A DNA stretch of 64,000 nt from Gemmatimonadaceae bacterium (GCA_030835125.1 JAUQWM010000035.1:61774-125773); one strand, 5' to 3'. Positions 34,126 through 43,357 are shown, counted from the stretch's first letter. Translations and numbers: made by a program. Notes: a model not told the origin generated them from the sequence alone.

Positions 34126-34141
34126 CCTCCGACCTCCGATC
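34126..34141. repeat. 16-base repeat flanking L21-L27, copy 2
   Basis: Identical to 33415-33430. It lies between the ribonuclease G stop (34160) and the rplU promoter, within a run of related GAGGTCC/GGACCTC words at 34085-34160. Confidence 0.7.
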
Positions 34142-34159
34142 CAGGACCTCGGACCTCGT

Positions 34160-35752
34160 TCATGCCACCGCGTACTGTTGCGTGACGTCCCGCCCGGCGC
34201 CCTTCACCACCAGCTTGAACTCATCCGGCCGCAGCAGGGGGTCGTCGCGCAGTTCCAGCGGGAAATTGACCGCTTTCTCCAGCTTCTTCATGAAGTCCTT
34301 TTCTTCCTGGAGCACGTGAAGGGCTACCTCGGGGTGGAGCTTCACCAGAAGCGCCTCCTTCTTCCCCTCGGCCGCCATTCGCTTCACTGACCGCTCGATC
34401 CGCCGCACGATCGTCTCCGGCGTGAAGACCCGGCCGGTGCCGTTGCAGGTCGGGCACGCCTCGGTCATGCTCTGCAGGTGACTCTGCCTGACCCGCTGCC
34501 GGGTCATCTCGATCAGCCCCAGGTCGCTCACCGCGAACGCCCGGGTGCGGGCCCGGTCGCGGCCAAGGTGGCTCCGCAACTCCTGCAGCACCCGGTCACG
34601 GTTCCCCTTCGTCTCCATGTCGATGAAGTCGCAGACGATGATCCCGCCGACGTCGCGCAGCCGGAGTTGCCGCGCCACCTCGCGCGCGGCCTCGAGGTTG
34701 ATCTTCAGGATGGTCTTCTCGGGATCCTTCTTCCCGGTGAACCGTCCCGAGTTCACGTCGATCGAAACGAGCGCCTCGGTCGGCTCGACGATCAGGTAGC
34801 CGCCTGACGGGAGGTCGCAGCGGCGCTTGAACAGGTCACGGATCTCCGTCTCGATCTTCGCCTTGTCGAACAGCGAGGCGGTGCCCTCGTACATCTTCAC
34901 GCGATCGACCAGGTCCGGCGCGACGCCCTTCAGGTACTCGGTGACCTCGTTGTAGACCTGTTTCGAGTCCACCTGCACGTTCTCGACCTTCGTGCTGAAG
35001 ATGTCGCGGACGATGCCCCGCGTCAGGCTCGTCTCCCGGTGGAGCAGCGAGGGCGCGCGGACGAACGTGGTCTTCCGCTTGATGCGCTTCCACTGCGCGA
35101 TGAGCGTCTGCAACTCGCGCTCGAACGTCTCGCGGGTCACGTCCTCGCCGACGGTCCTGACGATGACGCCGCCCGACTTCTCCGGCAGCACGCCCTGCAC
35201 CAGTTCCCGCAGCCGCTGCCGCTCGGCACGCTCGCCGATCTTGCGGCTGACGCCGACCCGGGAGGCGTGCGGCATGTAGACGAGGAATCGCCCCGCGAGG
35301 GAGACCTGCGCGGTCACGCGGGGCCCCTTGGTGCTGATGGCTTCCTTGGTGACCTGGACGATGATGTCCTGGCCCTTCTTCAGGACATCCTGGATCGCCG
35401 GAGCCTCGGCGCGCCGGCGCGACCGGCGCTTGTCGCGCCCGCGCTCGCCGCCGTTGCCCTTCTCGTCGTCGTCCTCCTCCTCCTCTTCGTCATCCTCCTC
35501 GTCGTCATCCTCTGCCCCGCCCTCGTCGTACACGAGGTCGGAGGCGTGGAGGAAGGCACTCTTCTCGGTGCCGATGTCGACGAACGCGGCCTGGATGCCG
35601 GGGAGGACGGCATCGACCTTTCCAACGAAGATGTCACCGACCAGTCGCTTGACGTCCGGTCGGTCGACGAGCAGCTCAACCAGCTGGTCGTCTTCGAGGA
35701 TCGCGACCCGGGTTTCCCGGTTTGCTGCGCTGATGAGGATTTCGCGTTTCAT
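34160..35752 (-). CDS. rng: Ribonuclease E/G family endoribonuclease
   Basis: A 530-residue single-strand RNA endonuclease for rRNA maturation and mRNA decay. It starts MKREILISAANRETRVAILE. The S1 domain is followed by catalytic aspartates in SIDVNSGRFTGKKDPEKT and VCDFIDMETKGN, and the zinc-link cysteines in CPTCNGTGR. The S1 domain carries a highly charged insert (residues 76-117), first nearly all Asp/Glu and then Lys/Arg-rich. Without the long RNase E C-terminal scaffold, it is closer to RNase G. It precedes rplU-rpmA. Confidence 0.93.
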   Translation of the reverse strand: MKREILISAANRETRVAILEDDQLVELLVDRPDVKRLVGDIFVGKVDAVLPGIQAAFVDIGTEKSAFLHASDLVYDEGGAEDDDEEDDEEEEEDDDEKGNGGERGRDKRRSRRRAEAPAIQDVLKKGQDIIVQVTKEAISTKGPRVTAQVSLAGRFLVYMPHASRVGVSRKIGERAERQRLRELVQGVLPEKSGGVIVRTVGEDVTRETFERELQTLIAQWKRIKRKTTFVRAPSLLHRETSLTRGIVRDIFSTKVENVQVDSKQVYNEVTEYLKGVAPDLVDRVKMYEGTASLFDKAKIETEIRDLFKRRCDLPSGGYLIVEPTEALVSIDVNSGRFTGKKDPEKTILKINLEAAREVARQLRLRDVGGIIVCDFIDMETKGNRDRVLQELRSHLGRDRARTRAFAVSDLGLIEMTRQRVRQSHLQSMTEACPTCNGTGRVFTPETIVRRIERSVKRMAAEGKKEALLVKLHPEVALHVLQEEKDFMKKLEKAVNFPLELRDDPLLRPDEFKLVVKGAGRDVTQQYAVA

Positions 35753-36014
35753 CGGGAGCCGCCGCCGGAGCTGGCCCACGCGACTCGTGGGAGAACCCGG
35801 GGATTGGCCGTAGGGGAAGCGGCGCGGGCTGGAGCAGGAACTGCGTGATCCAGCCGAGCCATGCGTTGAGGGCGCGCCGTGCCTGGACCGGGATCGTCCA
35901 CGCCAGCTCCGGCCGACCCCGCCCGTGGCTCGCCTGGGCGAGCACGAGGCGGCAGGCCCCGTCGGGAAGGGCCGGCTGCAATCGAAGCGGCATGCGATCT
36001 CTCACTGCGGTCAT
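35676..36014 (-). CDS. Possible small protein upstream of ribonuclease G (doubtful)
   Basis: An open frame of about 112 codons from ATG 36014 (MTAVRDRMPLRLQPALPDGA) that runs 77 bp into the ribonuclease G gene in another frame. The middle part (LAWTIPVQARRALNAWLGWI) looks more protein-like than typical noise in this G+C range. There is no Shine-Dalgarno sequence and the last 40 residues are Arg/Pro-rich. I recognise no family; it may be spurious. Confidence 0.22.
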   Translation of the reverse strand: MTAVRDRMPLRLQPALPDGACRLVLAQASHGRGRPELAWTIPVQARRALNAWLGWITQFLLQPAPLPLRPIPGFSHESRGPAPAAAPDETRNPHQRSKPGNPGRDPRRRPAG

Positions 36015-36162
36015 CGGTCGATCCGGGCTCGGTGCTACCCGGTCGTTCAGTGACGGCACGCGCCACGGTGACCGGGCAAGTATCGGGGCCGGCAGCCGCG
36101 AGTCGCGCGACGCCTGCCCCCGTTCACTGCAAGGGAGCCACGCTCGTGGCCCCCGCGATCAC
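35753..36162. other. Region between ribonuclease G and methyltransferase genes
   Basis: About 410 bases without a confident gene. The best open frame is minus strand 36014 to 35676, listed separately. No strong promoter or terminator was recognised. Confidence 0.4.
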
Positions 36163-36714
36163 TCAGAATCCAGCCTGCGAACGGAACACCAGCCAGGCCA
36201 CGGCAGCCACGAACGCCAACCCGGCCTGCCATTCCCGCTGGCGCATGTACAGGGAGAAACTAAACGATTCCTCCCCGGTTCGCCCCTGCCCTTCCCACGG
36301 GGTCAGCCGTGGCACGAAGGCTGGCACGTGCGCCTCGTAGGCGCCATACGCCTCCGGGAAGCGCGCGCGAATGCCGGCACGCTCCTGCTCGATCGTCGGG
36401 CCGTAGATGAAGGTGAACAGCGCAATCACCACCAGCAGCAGCGACCAGTGGGCGGCCAGGGCGAACCCCGCGGCCAGCAGGAAGCTCCCGAAGTACAGGG
36501 GGTTCCGGGTGTGGGCGTAGGGGCCGGTCGTGGTCAGGCGCTCGTTCTTCACGATGTGGCCCGCGGCCCAGGCGCGGACCAGGAGGCCCACCAGCGCCAC
36601 CGGGATGCCTAACAGCAGTGACCCGGGCGTGGGACGGACGAAGACGAGGTAGGCGATCCCGAACACGAAGCCGACACGGAGACGGACCTTCCGGTTGATC
36701 ACGAAGCCGCTCAA
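36163..36714 (-). CDS. Isoprenylcysteine carboxyl methyltransferase family protein
   Basis: A 183-residue integral membrane protein with several helices, for example VGFVFGIAYLVFV and WSLLLVVIALFTFIY. The SAM-binding signature of the ICMT/PEMT-like group is seen in GPYAHTRNPLYFGSFLLAAG, followed by IEQERAGIRARFPEAYGAYE. Bacterial members methylate small or lipid substrates that are mostly unknown. The start is taken as TTG at 36714, overlapping the acyl-CoA dehydrogenase stop as TTGA; a GTG at 36702 is the alternative. Confidence 0.78.
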   Translation of the reverse strand: MSGFVINRKVRLRVGFVFGIAYLVFVRPTPGSLLLGIPVALVGLLVRAWAAGHIVKNERLTTTGPYAHTRNPLYFGSFLLAAGFALAAHWSLLLVVIALFTFIYGPTIEQERAGIRARFPEAYGAYEAHVPAFVPRLTPWEGQGRTGEESFSFSLYMRQREWQAGLAFVAAVAWLVFRSQAGF

Positions 36715-37928
36715 CCGGCAAGCTCCTTCAGCAGGTGCCGCGCGATCACCATCCGCTGGACCTCGCTCGTGCCCTCGCCGATCTCGCAGATCTTGGCGTC
36801 GCGCATCATCCGCTCCACCGGGTACTCCTTCGTGTAGCCGTAACCACCGTGCACCTGGATGGCCTTGATCGTCGTCCGCATGGCGAGTTCGGAGCAGAAG
36901 AGCTTTGCCATCGCCGCCGCCTTCCCGTACGGCTCGCCGCGTTGCGCCAGCCACGCCGCGTGGTAGACGAGGTGCCTTCCCGCCTCGATCTCGGTCGCCA
37001 TGTCGCTCAACTGGAACTGGACGCCCTGGAACTCGGAGATCGCCTGCCCGAACTGCTTGCGCACGGTGGAATACCGCAGCGCCTGCTCGAAGGCCCCCTC
37101 GGCGATCCCCAATGACAGCGCGCCGATGCCGATCCTCCCGGCGTCCAGCGTCTTCATGAAATTGACGAAGCCCGCGCCTTCTTCCCCGAGCCGTTGCTCC
37201 ACCGGAACCTCGACATCGACCATGATCAGCTCGCGGGTGTCCGAGGCCCGCCAGCCGAGCTTGTCCTCCTTCCGGCCGGTCGAGAATCCCGGCATGGCGG
37301 GGAGCGAGTCATCGTGGCCGATGCCCCAGGGGCGCGCCTTCTCGATCTCCTCGTTGTGCTTGGTGAGGATGAACGATGAGATGCCGTGTGTCCCCTTCGA
37401 CGGGTCGGTCACGGCGGTGATCACGAAGACCTCGCCGACACCCGCATGGGTGATGAAGCGCTTGGAGCCGTTGATGACGTACCGGTCTCCCTTTCGGATG
37501 GCTCGCGTCCGGGTGCCGGCGGCATCGCTCCCCGCGCTCTCCTCGGTCAACCCGAACCCGCCCATCACCCTCCCGGACGCGAGGAGCGGCACGTACCGCT
37601 CACGCTGCTCCCTGGTCCCGAAGTTGACGATAGGTGAGGTGCCGAGGGTGGTGTGCGCGGACACCGTGAGGCCATGCGAGGCGTCCGCCTTGGCCAGCTC
37701 GTGGATCACCATCACGTAGCTCAGGATGTCGAGTCCCGCCCCGCCGAGTTCCTCGGGCCACGGGACGCCGAGGAAGCCAAGCTCACCCATCCGCTTGATG
37801 TTCTGCCACGGGAACTCGGCCAGTGCATCGAACTTCGCGGCCACGGGCGCAACCTCGTCGCGCGCAAAGGCGCGGACGGTTTCGCGCACCGCCAGGTGCT
37901 GTTCGTCGAAGTAGAGGGAGTCGTGCAT
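36711..37928 (-). CDS. Acyl-CoA dehydrogenase
   Basis: A 405-residue flavoenzyme introducing a trans-2 double bond into acyl-CoA during fatty-acid or amino-acid oxidation. FAD- and substrate-binding segments are GGFGLTEESAGSDAAGTRT and DRYVINGSKRFITHAG. The C-terminal part has VHGGYGYTKEYPVERMMRD, containing the short-chain-type catalytic glutamate, then ICEIGEGTSEVQRMVIAR. Length and motif fit the butyryl-CoA/short-chain group, but chain length is not certain. No electron-transfer flavoprotein gene is adjacent. Confidence 0.92.
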   Translation of the reverse strand: MHDSLYFDEQHLAVRETVRAFARDEVAPVAAKFDALAEFPWQNIKRMGELGFLGVPWPEELGGAGLDILSYVMVIHELAKADASHGLTVSAHTTLGTSPIVNFGTREQRERYVPLLASGRVMGGFGLTEESAGSDAAGTRTRAIRKGDRYVINGSKRFITHAGVGEVFVITAVTDPSKGTHGISSFILTKHNEEIEKARPWGIGHDDSLPAMPGFSTGRKEDKLGWRASDTRELIMVDVEVPVEQRLGEEGAGFVNFMKTLDAGRIGIGALSLGIAEGAFEQALRYSTVRKQFGQAISEFQGVQFQLSDMATEIEAGRHLVYHAAWLAQRGEPYGKAAAMAKLFCSELAMRTTIKAIQVHGGYGYTKEYPVERMMRDAKICEIGEGTSEVQRMVIARHLLKELAG

Positions 37929-38010
37929 CTGGGGAACAAAGGACGGCCTGCGGCGCGGTCGTCGCGCTGCCAAGGCGGAAGGTAGTCGGTCGAGTACCAG
38001 GTGCGGCTGT

Positions 38011-39696
38011 TCAGCGGCCAGGTGCGCAGACATCGCAGTCCCCGCAGCCGCCAGCCTCGGTGGACCGGTCGCCGAAATACCCCAGGACGTACTTGCGACG
38101 GCACATCGACGTGGTGGCGTAACCGACCATCGAGTCAAGCTTTACGCGCTCGGCCTCACGCCTGTTCTTCAGCTGCGATATCGCGCGCTCCAGCCCGCGA
38201 CGACCCTCTGCTGTCGGGGCCACGCGGATCAGGGCCGGCTGACGGTCGACATAAGCCAGTTGGTTCGACTCGAGCTCCTCGAGGGCCTCATCGATCCGAT
38301 GCGGCGGCAGTCCAAGGTCCGAGGCAGGCACAACCGACCAGTCACCCGCGGCTCCAGCCCGGTCCAGTATCAGTGCAGCCGCCGCTCCCAGTGCACCGCG
38401 CTCACACTCGAGGCGAAGCGGTGACGCAATGACGCGCAGCCGGATGCTGTCGGCCCGCCTGGATGCCGGGAGCACATCCCGGTCCTGCAGCAACTGGATC
38501 GCGCGCGCGACCCCCTCGGGCGTGGCGTCGGGGCCAGCGTTCCTCGCGAGGGATTTCGGGTCGAGCGGTACGTCGCGCCTGCCGAAGGACGAGCGGGTCA
38601 GGTAGGTCCAGACGCCGCGAAGAACAGTCGCGGGAACGTGCCCTGCTGCCCGCATCCGGTCGTGTATTCCGCGATCGGCGCGGTTGAACAGCAGCACGCA
38701 CCGGGAGCGCGCTCCATCACGCCCCGCTCTCCCCGCCTCCTGGTAGTAGTCCTCGAGCGACCCCGAGTGGATGTAATGCAGGACGAGTCGCACGTCGGGC
38801 TTGTCGATCCCCATGCCGAAGGCATTGGTGGCCACGATGACCCGGGCCCGTCCCTCCATCCACGAGTCCTGGGCGGCGGCACGACGTTCGGCGGCAAGGC
38901 CGGCGTGGTAGGCCACCGCGTTGACCTTGCCTGCCGACAGGATCTTCGTCACCTGTTCCACCTGCCTCCGCGTGGCCGCGTACACGACCGCCGGGTCGCT
39001 GATGGCTTGCAGGTGCCGGAGCATCGCCTGGTTGCGCGCCGGTTCATCGGGTACACGCTGGACGCGGAACGTCAGGTTCGGGCGATCGAATCCCCCGACG
39101 ACGATCTCGGGATCGCGAAGTGCGAGAAGGCGTGCCACGTCTCGCCGCACCGCTGGGGTGGCGGTAGCCGTCAGCGCGATCGTCTGGGGATCGCCCAATT
39201 CCCGCCGTACCGTCGCCAACCGCAGGTAGCTCGGCCGGAAGTCCTGTCCCCATTCACTGACGCAGTGCGCCTCATCCACGGCGAGCAGGTCCACGCCGAC
39301 GTCCGCGAGCAGTCCCGCCGTCGACCCGACCGCCAGGCGCTCGGGAGCCACATAGAGCAGCCGGACGTCCCCGCTGCGTATGCGCGCGACCCGTTGCGCG
39401 GTCTCGTCGGGTTGCAGGGTGCTGTTGAGGAAGGTCGCGCCGATCCCCCGCCGTTCCAGCGCCTGCACCTGGTCCGCCATGAGCGAAATGAGCGGCGACA
39501 CGACCACGGTGAGACGCGGGAAACACAGCGCCGGGACCTGGAAACAGATGGACTTTCCACCTCCCGTTGGCAGCACGATGAGCGCGTCGCGACGGCTCAG
39601 CGCGGCCCGGATCGCCGGGAGCTGTGGCGACCGGAAGTCCGCGTAGCCGAAATAGCGCGACAGGACCGCGCGGGCATCGTCGAGGCTGGGAGACAT
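38011..39696 (-). CDS. recQ: RecQ-family ATP-dependent DNA helicase
   Basis: A 561-residue 3'-5' helicase. Motifs are IVLPTGGGKSICFQVPAL (Walker A), SPLISLMADQV, AVDEAHCVSEWGQDFRPSY (DEAH) and YHAGLAAERRAAAQ with IGATFLNST. The zinc-binding cysteines occur at the extreme C-terminus (MCRRKYVLGYFG, then CGDCDVC), after a winged-helix-like stretch. There is no HRDC domain. ATG 39696 is preferred; a GTG at 39714 would add six residues. It faces a small gene at 39812 in divergent orientation. Confidence 0.92.
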   Translation of the reverse strand: MSPSLDDARAVLSRYFGYADFRSPQLPAIRAALSRRDALIVLPTGGGKSICFQVPALCFPRLTVVVSPLISLMADQVQALERRGIGATFLNSTLQPDETAQRVARIRSGDVRLLYVAPERLAVGSTAGLLADVGVDLLAVDEAHCVSEWGQDFRPSYLRLATVRRELGDPQTIALTATATPAVRRDVARLLALRDPEIVVGGFDRPNLTFRVQRVPDEPARNQAMLRHLQAISDPAVVYAATRRQVEQVTKILSAGKVNAVAYHAGLAAERRAAAQDSWMEGRARVIVATNAFGMGIDKPDVRLVLHYIHSGSLEDYYQEAGRAGRDGARSRCVLLFNRADRGIHDRMRAAGHVPATVLRGVWTYLTRSSFGRRDVPLDPKSLARNAGPDATPEGVARAIQLLQDRDVLPASRRADSIRLRVIASPLRLECERGALGAAAALILDRAGAAGDWSVVPASDLGLPPHRIDEALEELESNQLAYVDRQPALIRVAPTAEGRRGLERAISQLKNRREAERVKLDSMVGYATTSMCRRKYVLGYFGDRSTEAGGCGDCDVCAPGR

Positions 39697-39811
39697 GCCC
39701 CACGGTGTCGTCACCCGGCAGAAGCCGCATCATCCTGGGAACGCGCGAGCGATATTTCCCACGCGTTCCCGGTCGCGCAACTTCCGGCCATCCCCTTTCG
39801 CGGTGGACATC

Positions 39812-40105
39812 ATGCTCCTGCAGCAAGCAGTCGTGTCGCGCAAGACGCCGCTGGACGGCCGGCTCGAGATCCTCGCCGCCGTCGCCGATCGCCTGTTCGA
39901 CGTGGGACCGCTGACGATCGTCGTGGCAGGCATGGAAGAAGCGGGGCGCGTCGAGGAGATGCCCTGCACGTGCGCGAAGGCAGGTGGGGCACACACACAC
40001 TTCTTCATATCCTCCCCGGCGCTCATGGCGCTCACGCCTGGGGCGAACGTCAGCCTCTCGATCGACGTAGACGAAGCGATCGTGCAAGTCGACCTCGACT
40101 CCTGA
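39812..40105 (+). CDS. Small conserved-looking protein of unknown function
   Basis: A 97-residue protein from MLLQQAVVSRKTPLDGRLEI. Composition is ordinary and balanced, unlike noise frames, with two cysteines and a histidine pair (EMPCTCAKAGGAHTHFF) that could bind metal, then a beta-rich end. No signal peptide or membrane helix. It lies between divergent recQ and an exported hydrolase gene that starts 12 bp later, so the two plus-strand genes may be co-transcribed. I do not recognise the family. Confidence 0.6.
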   Translation: MLLQQAVVSRKTPLDGRLEILAAVADRLFDVGPLTIVVAGMEEAGRVEEMPCTCAKAGGAHTHFFISSPALMALTPGANVSLSIDVDEAIVQVDLDS

Positions 40106-40116
40106 CCCTCCTGAAC

Positions 40117-41040
40117 ATGCGGATCCTCCTGGGTGTCCTGATGGCGTCGCTGGCAGCCGGTTCGAGCCTGCGAGCACAGGCCGTCCTGGATGACTCGATC
40201 CCGCCGGGCAGCAACTTCAGCAAGGCGAACTTCCGGTTCTGGGCGCCCGCCAGTGCGTCGCGGCTGCAAGGCGTGCTGGTGCTGGTACCCGGATCCAATG
40301 GCGACGGGCGCCCGATGGCGCAGGACACCGTCTGGCAGGAGTTCGCCAGCCGCAATCGCCTGGCGATCCTCGCCTGTCAGTTCACCGACAAGCCGCACGA
40401 GCAGGGATTCATCGAGGAATACATCGCGGTCTCGAGGGGGAGTGGTGACGCACTCCTCGCCGCGTTGTCGCGACTGGCCGTGCGGTCCGGTCATCCCGAG
40501 GTGGTCTCGGCGCCGTTCCTCATGTGGGGCATGTCGGCCGGCGGACAGTTCAACTACGAGTTCGTGGCCTGGAAGCCGGAACGGGTGGCGGCCTTCGTGG
40601 TGAACAAGGGTGGCATCTACTACTCGGCGCTCCTCCCGCGCGCTGCCCGGGAGGTTCCGGGAATGCTCTTCATCGGAGGCCGGGATCTCGCCTTCAGGAA
40701 CAACACGATCGCCGGCCTCTTCGCGGTGAACCGGCGCGGGGGGGCACTCTGGGCCCTGGCCGAGGAGCCGGACGTGGCCCATGTCGTGGGCAAGTCGCGC
40801 GACGTGTCGCTCGCGTTCTTCGAGGAGATCCTCGCGCTGCGCGTGACGGCATCCGGACTGGCGCGGCTTGAGGAGAAGTCGGGGTTCCTCGGAGACCTGT
40901 CCGCGGGGACGTGGGCGCCGTCAGCCGATGGGCGCGTCCCGAATCATCCCACGGCCTGGCTGCCGTCCGAGCGGATCGCCCGGGCATGGCAGGCGATGGT
41001 CCGGCCGGTCGCGGATTCGGCCGGCCGACCCAGGGGCTGA
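40117..41040 (+). CDS. Exported alpha/beta-hydrolase-like protein
   Basis: A 307-residue protein with a signal peptide (ILLGVLMASLAAGSSLRAQA). The fold is suggested by GVLVLVPGSNGDGR, the nucleophile elbow WGMSAGGQFNYEF (G-x-S-x-G) and FIGGRDLAFR, where the acid would lie, with a histidine at DVAHVVG. This resembles poly-hydroxybutyrate depolymerase/esterase-type secreted hydrolases, but the substrate is not deducible. The long open frame in the same phase upstream to 38638 is antisense to recQ and not part of the gene. Confidence 0.72.
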   Translation: MRILLGVLMASLAAGSSLRAQAVLDDSIPPGSNFSKANFRFWAPASASRLQGVLVLVPGSNGDGRPMAQDTVWQEFASRNRLAILACQFTDKPHEQGFIEEYIAVSRGSGDALLAALSRLAVRSGHPEVVSAPFLMWGMSAGGQFNYEFVAWKPERVAAFVVNKGGIYYSALLPRAAREVPGMLFIGGRDLAFRNNTIAGLFAVNRRGGALWALAEEPDVAHVVGKSRDVSLAFFEEILALRVTASGLARLEEKSGFLGDLSAGTWAPSADGRVPNHPTAWLPSERIARAWQAMVRPVADSAGRPRG

Positions 41041-41173
41041 CTCCGGGAAGTCCGCACGGCGGTCGCGGGAACCCCCTACAACTCGTCAGGCACGCGCGGG
41101 TGTCCCGCGAGGGGGGCGACCCGCGACTCTCCCGGTGGCCGGCAAGGGAGTCGGCGTCACCTGGGGGACCAAC

Positions 41174-41749
41174 ATGACGAACACGTCCATTCTCCTGGCC
41201 GCACTCGCGCTGGCCGGGACGGCATCATCCGCGGCCGCACAGCGCGTGAGCGCGGACTTCCGCCTCGCCGTGGCCTCGCCGACCGAGCAGGTTGCCGGCA
41301 CCGACCTCGACACCGGCCTCGGCATGGGTGCGGTCATCTCGCTCCGCCTCATGCCGCGGCTGCATCTCTATGGCGGGTGGGACTGGCTGCAATTCCCGGC
41401 CAAGGGCGTGGGGGGCGTCGATCGCGACTTCGAGGAGACCGGGTACACCTTCGGCTTCCGCTTCGAGCAGCCGTTCCGTTCGGAGTCCGGGGTGCGGCTG
41501 CGCGCCGAGGCTGGTGGGACGCTGAAGCACATCGAGGTCGAGGACGACGACGGGAACCTGCTCGCCGACACGGGACACGACTGGGGTTATGAGCTGGGCG
41601 CCGGCCTTCGCGTGCCGTTTGGCACGTCCTGGAGCCTGGTGCCGATGTTCCGGTATCGATCGTTAGGCACGGAGTTCCGCGGTACGGTCCCGACCACGGC
41701 CGACCTGCGCTATGTCGGCTTCGAGCTCGGCTTGTCGCGCCACTTCTGA
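41174..41749 (+). CDS. Small outer-membrane beta-barrel protein
   Basis: A 191-residue exported protein: signal peptide ILLAALALAGTASSAAAQ, then alternating strands such as GAVISLRLMPRLHLYGGWDW, GYTFGFRFEQPF and LRYVGFELGLSRHF, ending in Phe as outer-membrane barrels usually do. It is similar in size and design to the protein at 699-1277. A GGGGGACC ribosome region precedes the ATG. A TTA leucine codon occurs at 41663-41665. Ligand unknown. Confidence 0.72.
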   Translation: MTNTSILLAALALAGTASSAAAQRVSADFRLAVASPTEQVAGTDLDTGLGMGAVISLRLMPRLHLYGGWDWLQFPAKGVGGVDRDFEETGYTFGFRFEQPFRSESGVRLRAEAGGTLKHIEVEDDDGNLLADTGHDWGYELGAGLRVPFGTSWSLVPMFRYRSLGTEFRGTVPTTADLRYVGFELGLSRHF

Positions 41750-41774
41750 CCGGGCCCGATCACACCGACAAGAA

Positions 41775-41804
41775 GGCCAGCAGGGGAAGGGGTCCCTGCT
41801 GGCC
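41775..41804. terminator. Bidirectional terminator between convergent genes
   Basis: An 11-bp perfect stem, GGCCAGCAGGG (41775-41785) with CCCTGCTGGCC (41794-41804). It lies between the barrel protein gene and the DUF3300 gene, with AGAA on the left (TTCT on the minus strand) and GTTCTC on the right. Confidence 0.7.
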
Positions 41805-41827
41805 GTTCTCGTCAGGCGCGGACGGCA

Positions 41828-43357
41828 CTACGGCTTGCGCTTGCCGCCTCCCTGCCCACCTCCGCCTCCAGCCGGCTTGACTTTGCCCCCGTTTCCCCCG
41901 CCACTGCTCACGCGCGCCGAGCCGCCGCTCCCGCCCGACGGCTTTGCCTTCACGGATCCTCCACCCCGCACCGACGCACCGCCCGCGCTCGCGCGCGGCG
42001 AGCTGCTTGCGCGGGGCGTGCTGGCTGCGACCCGCGGCGTTCCGCCGCCGGGCTTCACCTTGGCGGCGCTGGCGCCCTGGAAACCGGAGCCATTGCCGTT
42101 GACCCGCGGCGACTGCCGCGTTTCATAGCCTCCCGATGACGGCCGCGGAGTCGGCATGGTGGTGGCCTTTCGGGTCGCCGACTTCCCCGGCGACGAGAAG
42201 ACCGGTGCCGTCGGGCGTTCCGCTCGCGGCTGCACCTTGCTGCCGGTCCCGGAGAAGCTGCCCGTCTCCACGCGCCCTCGGGGCGCCGGCGCCTCGCGGC
42301 GCTTGTCGATGACCCCGAAGTTCGAGGGACGCGGCTCGGCCGCCCTGGAATCGGGCTGCGTGCCGCCCCGGTCGGGACGGTAGTCGTCGAAGGTGGCCAC
42401 GCGATTGCCAATACGATCGTTGTCGTCGCGTCCACCGCGATCGGCCGGGCGACCCGGACCGCGAGTGTCGTCGTTGCGGCCACCGCGGTTCGCGTAGCGC
42501 CGCCAATCGCGGTCATGGCGCTCATACGAAACGGTCCGGCGCACGTACCGATGACGGCGGTCCAGGTTCACGTAGTTCACGTGCCGGCTGAAGATGTTCA
42601 CGTTGATATGGATCACCCGGTACCGCGGGTGCACATAGACCGGCGTCATGTGGATGTAGGGTCGCGCGTACGTGCGCCAGCCGCCGCCGTACCACCCGTC
42701 GTAGTAGACGCGCCGGCCATACCAGTCCATGTCATAGACCAGCCAAGAGCCGATCGGGAACCCGATGCCGAACGAGAAGTAGCGTGCGTGGAACCCGAAG
42801 CCGAAGACCGGTCGCACGTAGACGATGGCCGGGTCATAGGTCGGCACGTAGATCACTTGCGGATTCGCCGGCACGATGACGATGCGCTCGCGATCATAGC
42901 TCACCGTGTGCTCGGGCGTCGACACCAGGTTGCCCTGCTCCCGCGCCATCTCGCGCATCCGCTGCACCGCGTCCATCACGTCGCCGGACTGCGCGGCGTA
43001 GGCCTGGCCCAGCGCGACCGACCAGTCCCCATCGTTCGCCAGCATGTTGAGGACCGGCGGATAATGCGCGACCGCCTTCACGCTCAGGTCCCATCCCTGG
43101 TCGTCAATGCCGCGCGTGCCGCGCTCGCGCACGTACTGCGACGCGATCTCGACCTGCTCGGGAAACGTCGCCGCCACGAGGATCTGCGCGAGCAACGCGT
43201 CCGGATACAGCGCGACCGGGGCGACCAGGTTGTCGAGTTCCTCCCCGGTGTACGTCACCGTCTGGCGATCCCCTCGCGGATCCTGCGCCACACTCGCGCA
43301 AGCGGGGAGAAACAGGAACGCACCGGCAGTGAGCGAGCGGAACAAGGTAGGTCTCAT
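41828..43357 (-). CDS. DUF3300-containing lipoprotein
   Basis: A 509-residue exported protein. The lipobox-like PACAS gives a probable lipid-anchored Cys at about residue 20. DUF3300 (about 37-290) is recognised by LDNLVAPVALYPDALLAQIL, MREMAREQGNL and VPANPQVIYVPTYDPAIVY. This is followed by Tyr/Trp/Gly-rich sequence (YDGWYGGGWRTYARP). The C-terminal 200 residues are disordered, Arg/Gly/Ser/Pro-rich. Function of the family is unknown; it is common in outer-membrane or periplasmic proteins of Proteobacteria and relatives. It is convergent with the barrel protein gene. Confidence 0.85.
   Translation of the reverse strand: MRPTLFRSLTAGAFLFLPACASVAQDPRGDRQTVTYTGEELDNLVAPVALYPDALLAQILVAATFPEQVEIASQYVRERGTRGIDDQGWDLSVKAVAHYPPVLNMLANDGDWSVALGQAYAAQSGDVMDAVQRMREMAREQGNLVSTPEHTVSYDRERIVIVPANPQVIYVPTYDPAIVYVRPVFGFGFHARYFSFGIGFPIGSWLVYDMDWYGRRVYYDGWYGGGWRTYARPYIHMTPVYVHPRYRVIHINVNIFSRHVNYVNLDRRHRYVRRTVSYERHDRDWRRYANRGGRNDDTRGPGRPADRGGRDDNDRIGNRVATFDDYRPDRGGTQPDSRAAEPRPSNFGVIDKRREAPAPRGRVETGSFSGTGSKVQPRAERPTAPVFSSPGKSATRKATTMPTPRPSSGGYETRQSPRVNGNGSGFQGASAAKVKPGGGTPRVAASTPRASSSPRASAGGASVRGGGSVKAKPSGGSGGSARVSSGGGNGGKVKPAGGGGGQGGGKRKP

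Noticed and set aside
38638..40116. Upstream extension of the hydrolase at 40117 in the same frame
   Set aside because: It is antisense to recQ and shows no homologous features; the signal peptide starting at 40117 defines the true start.
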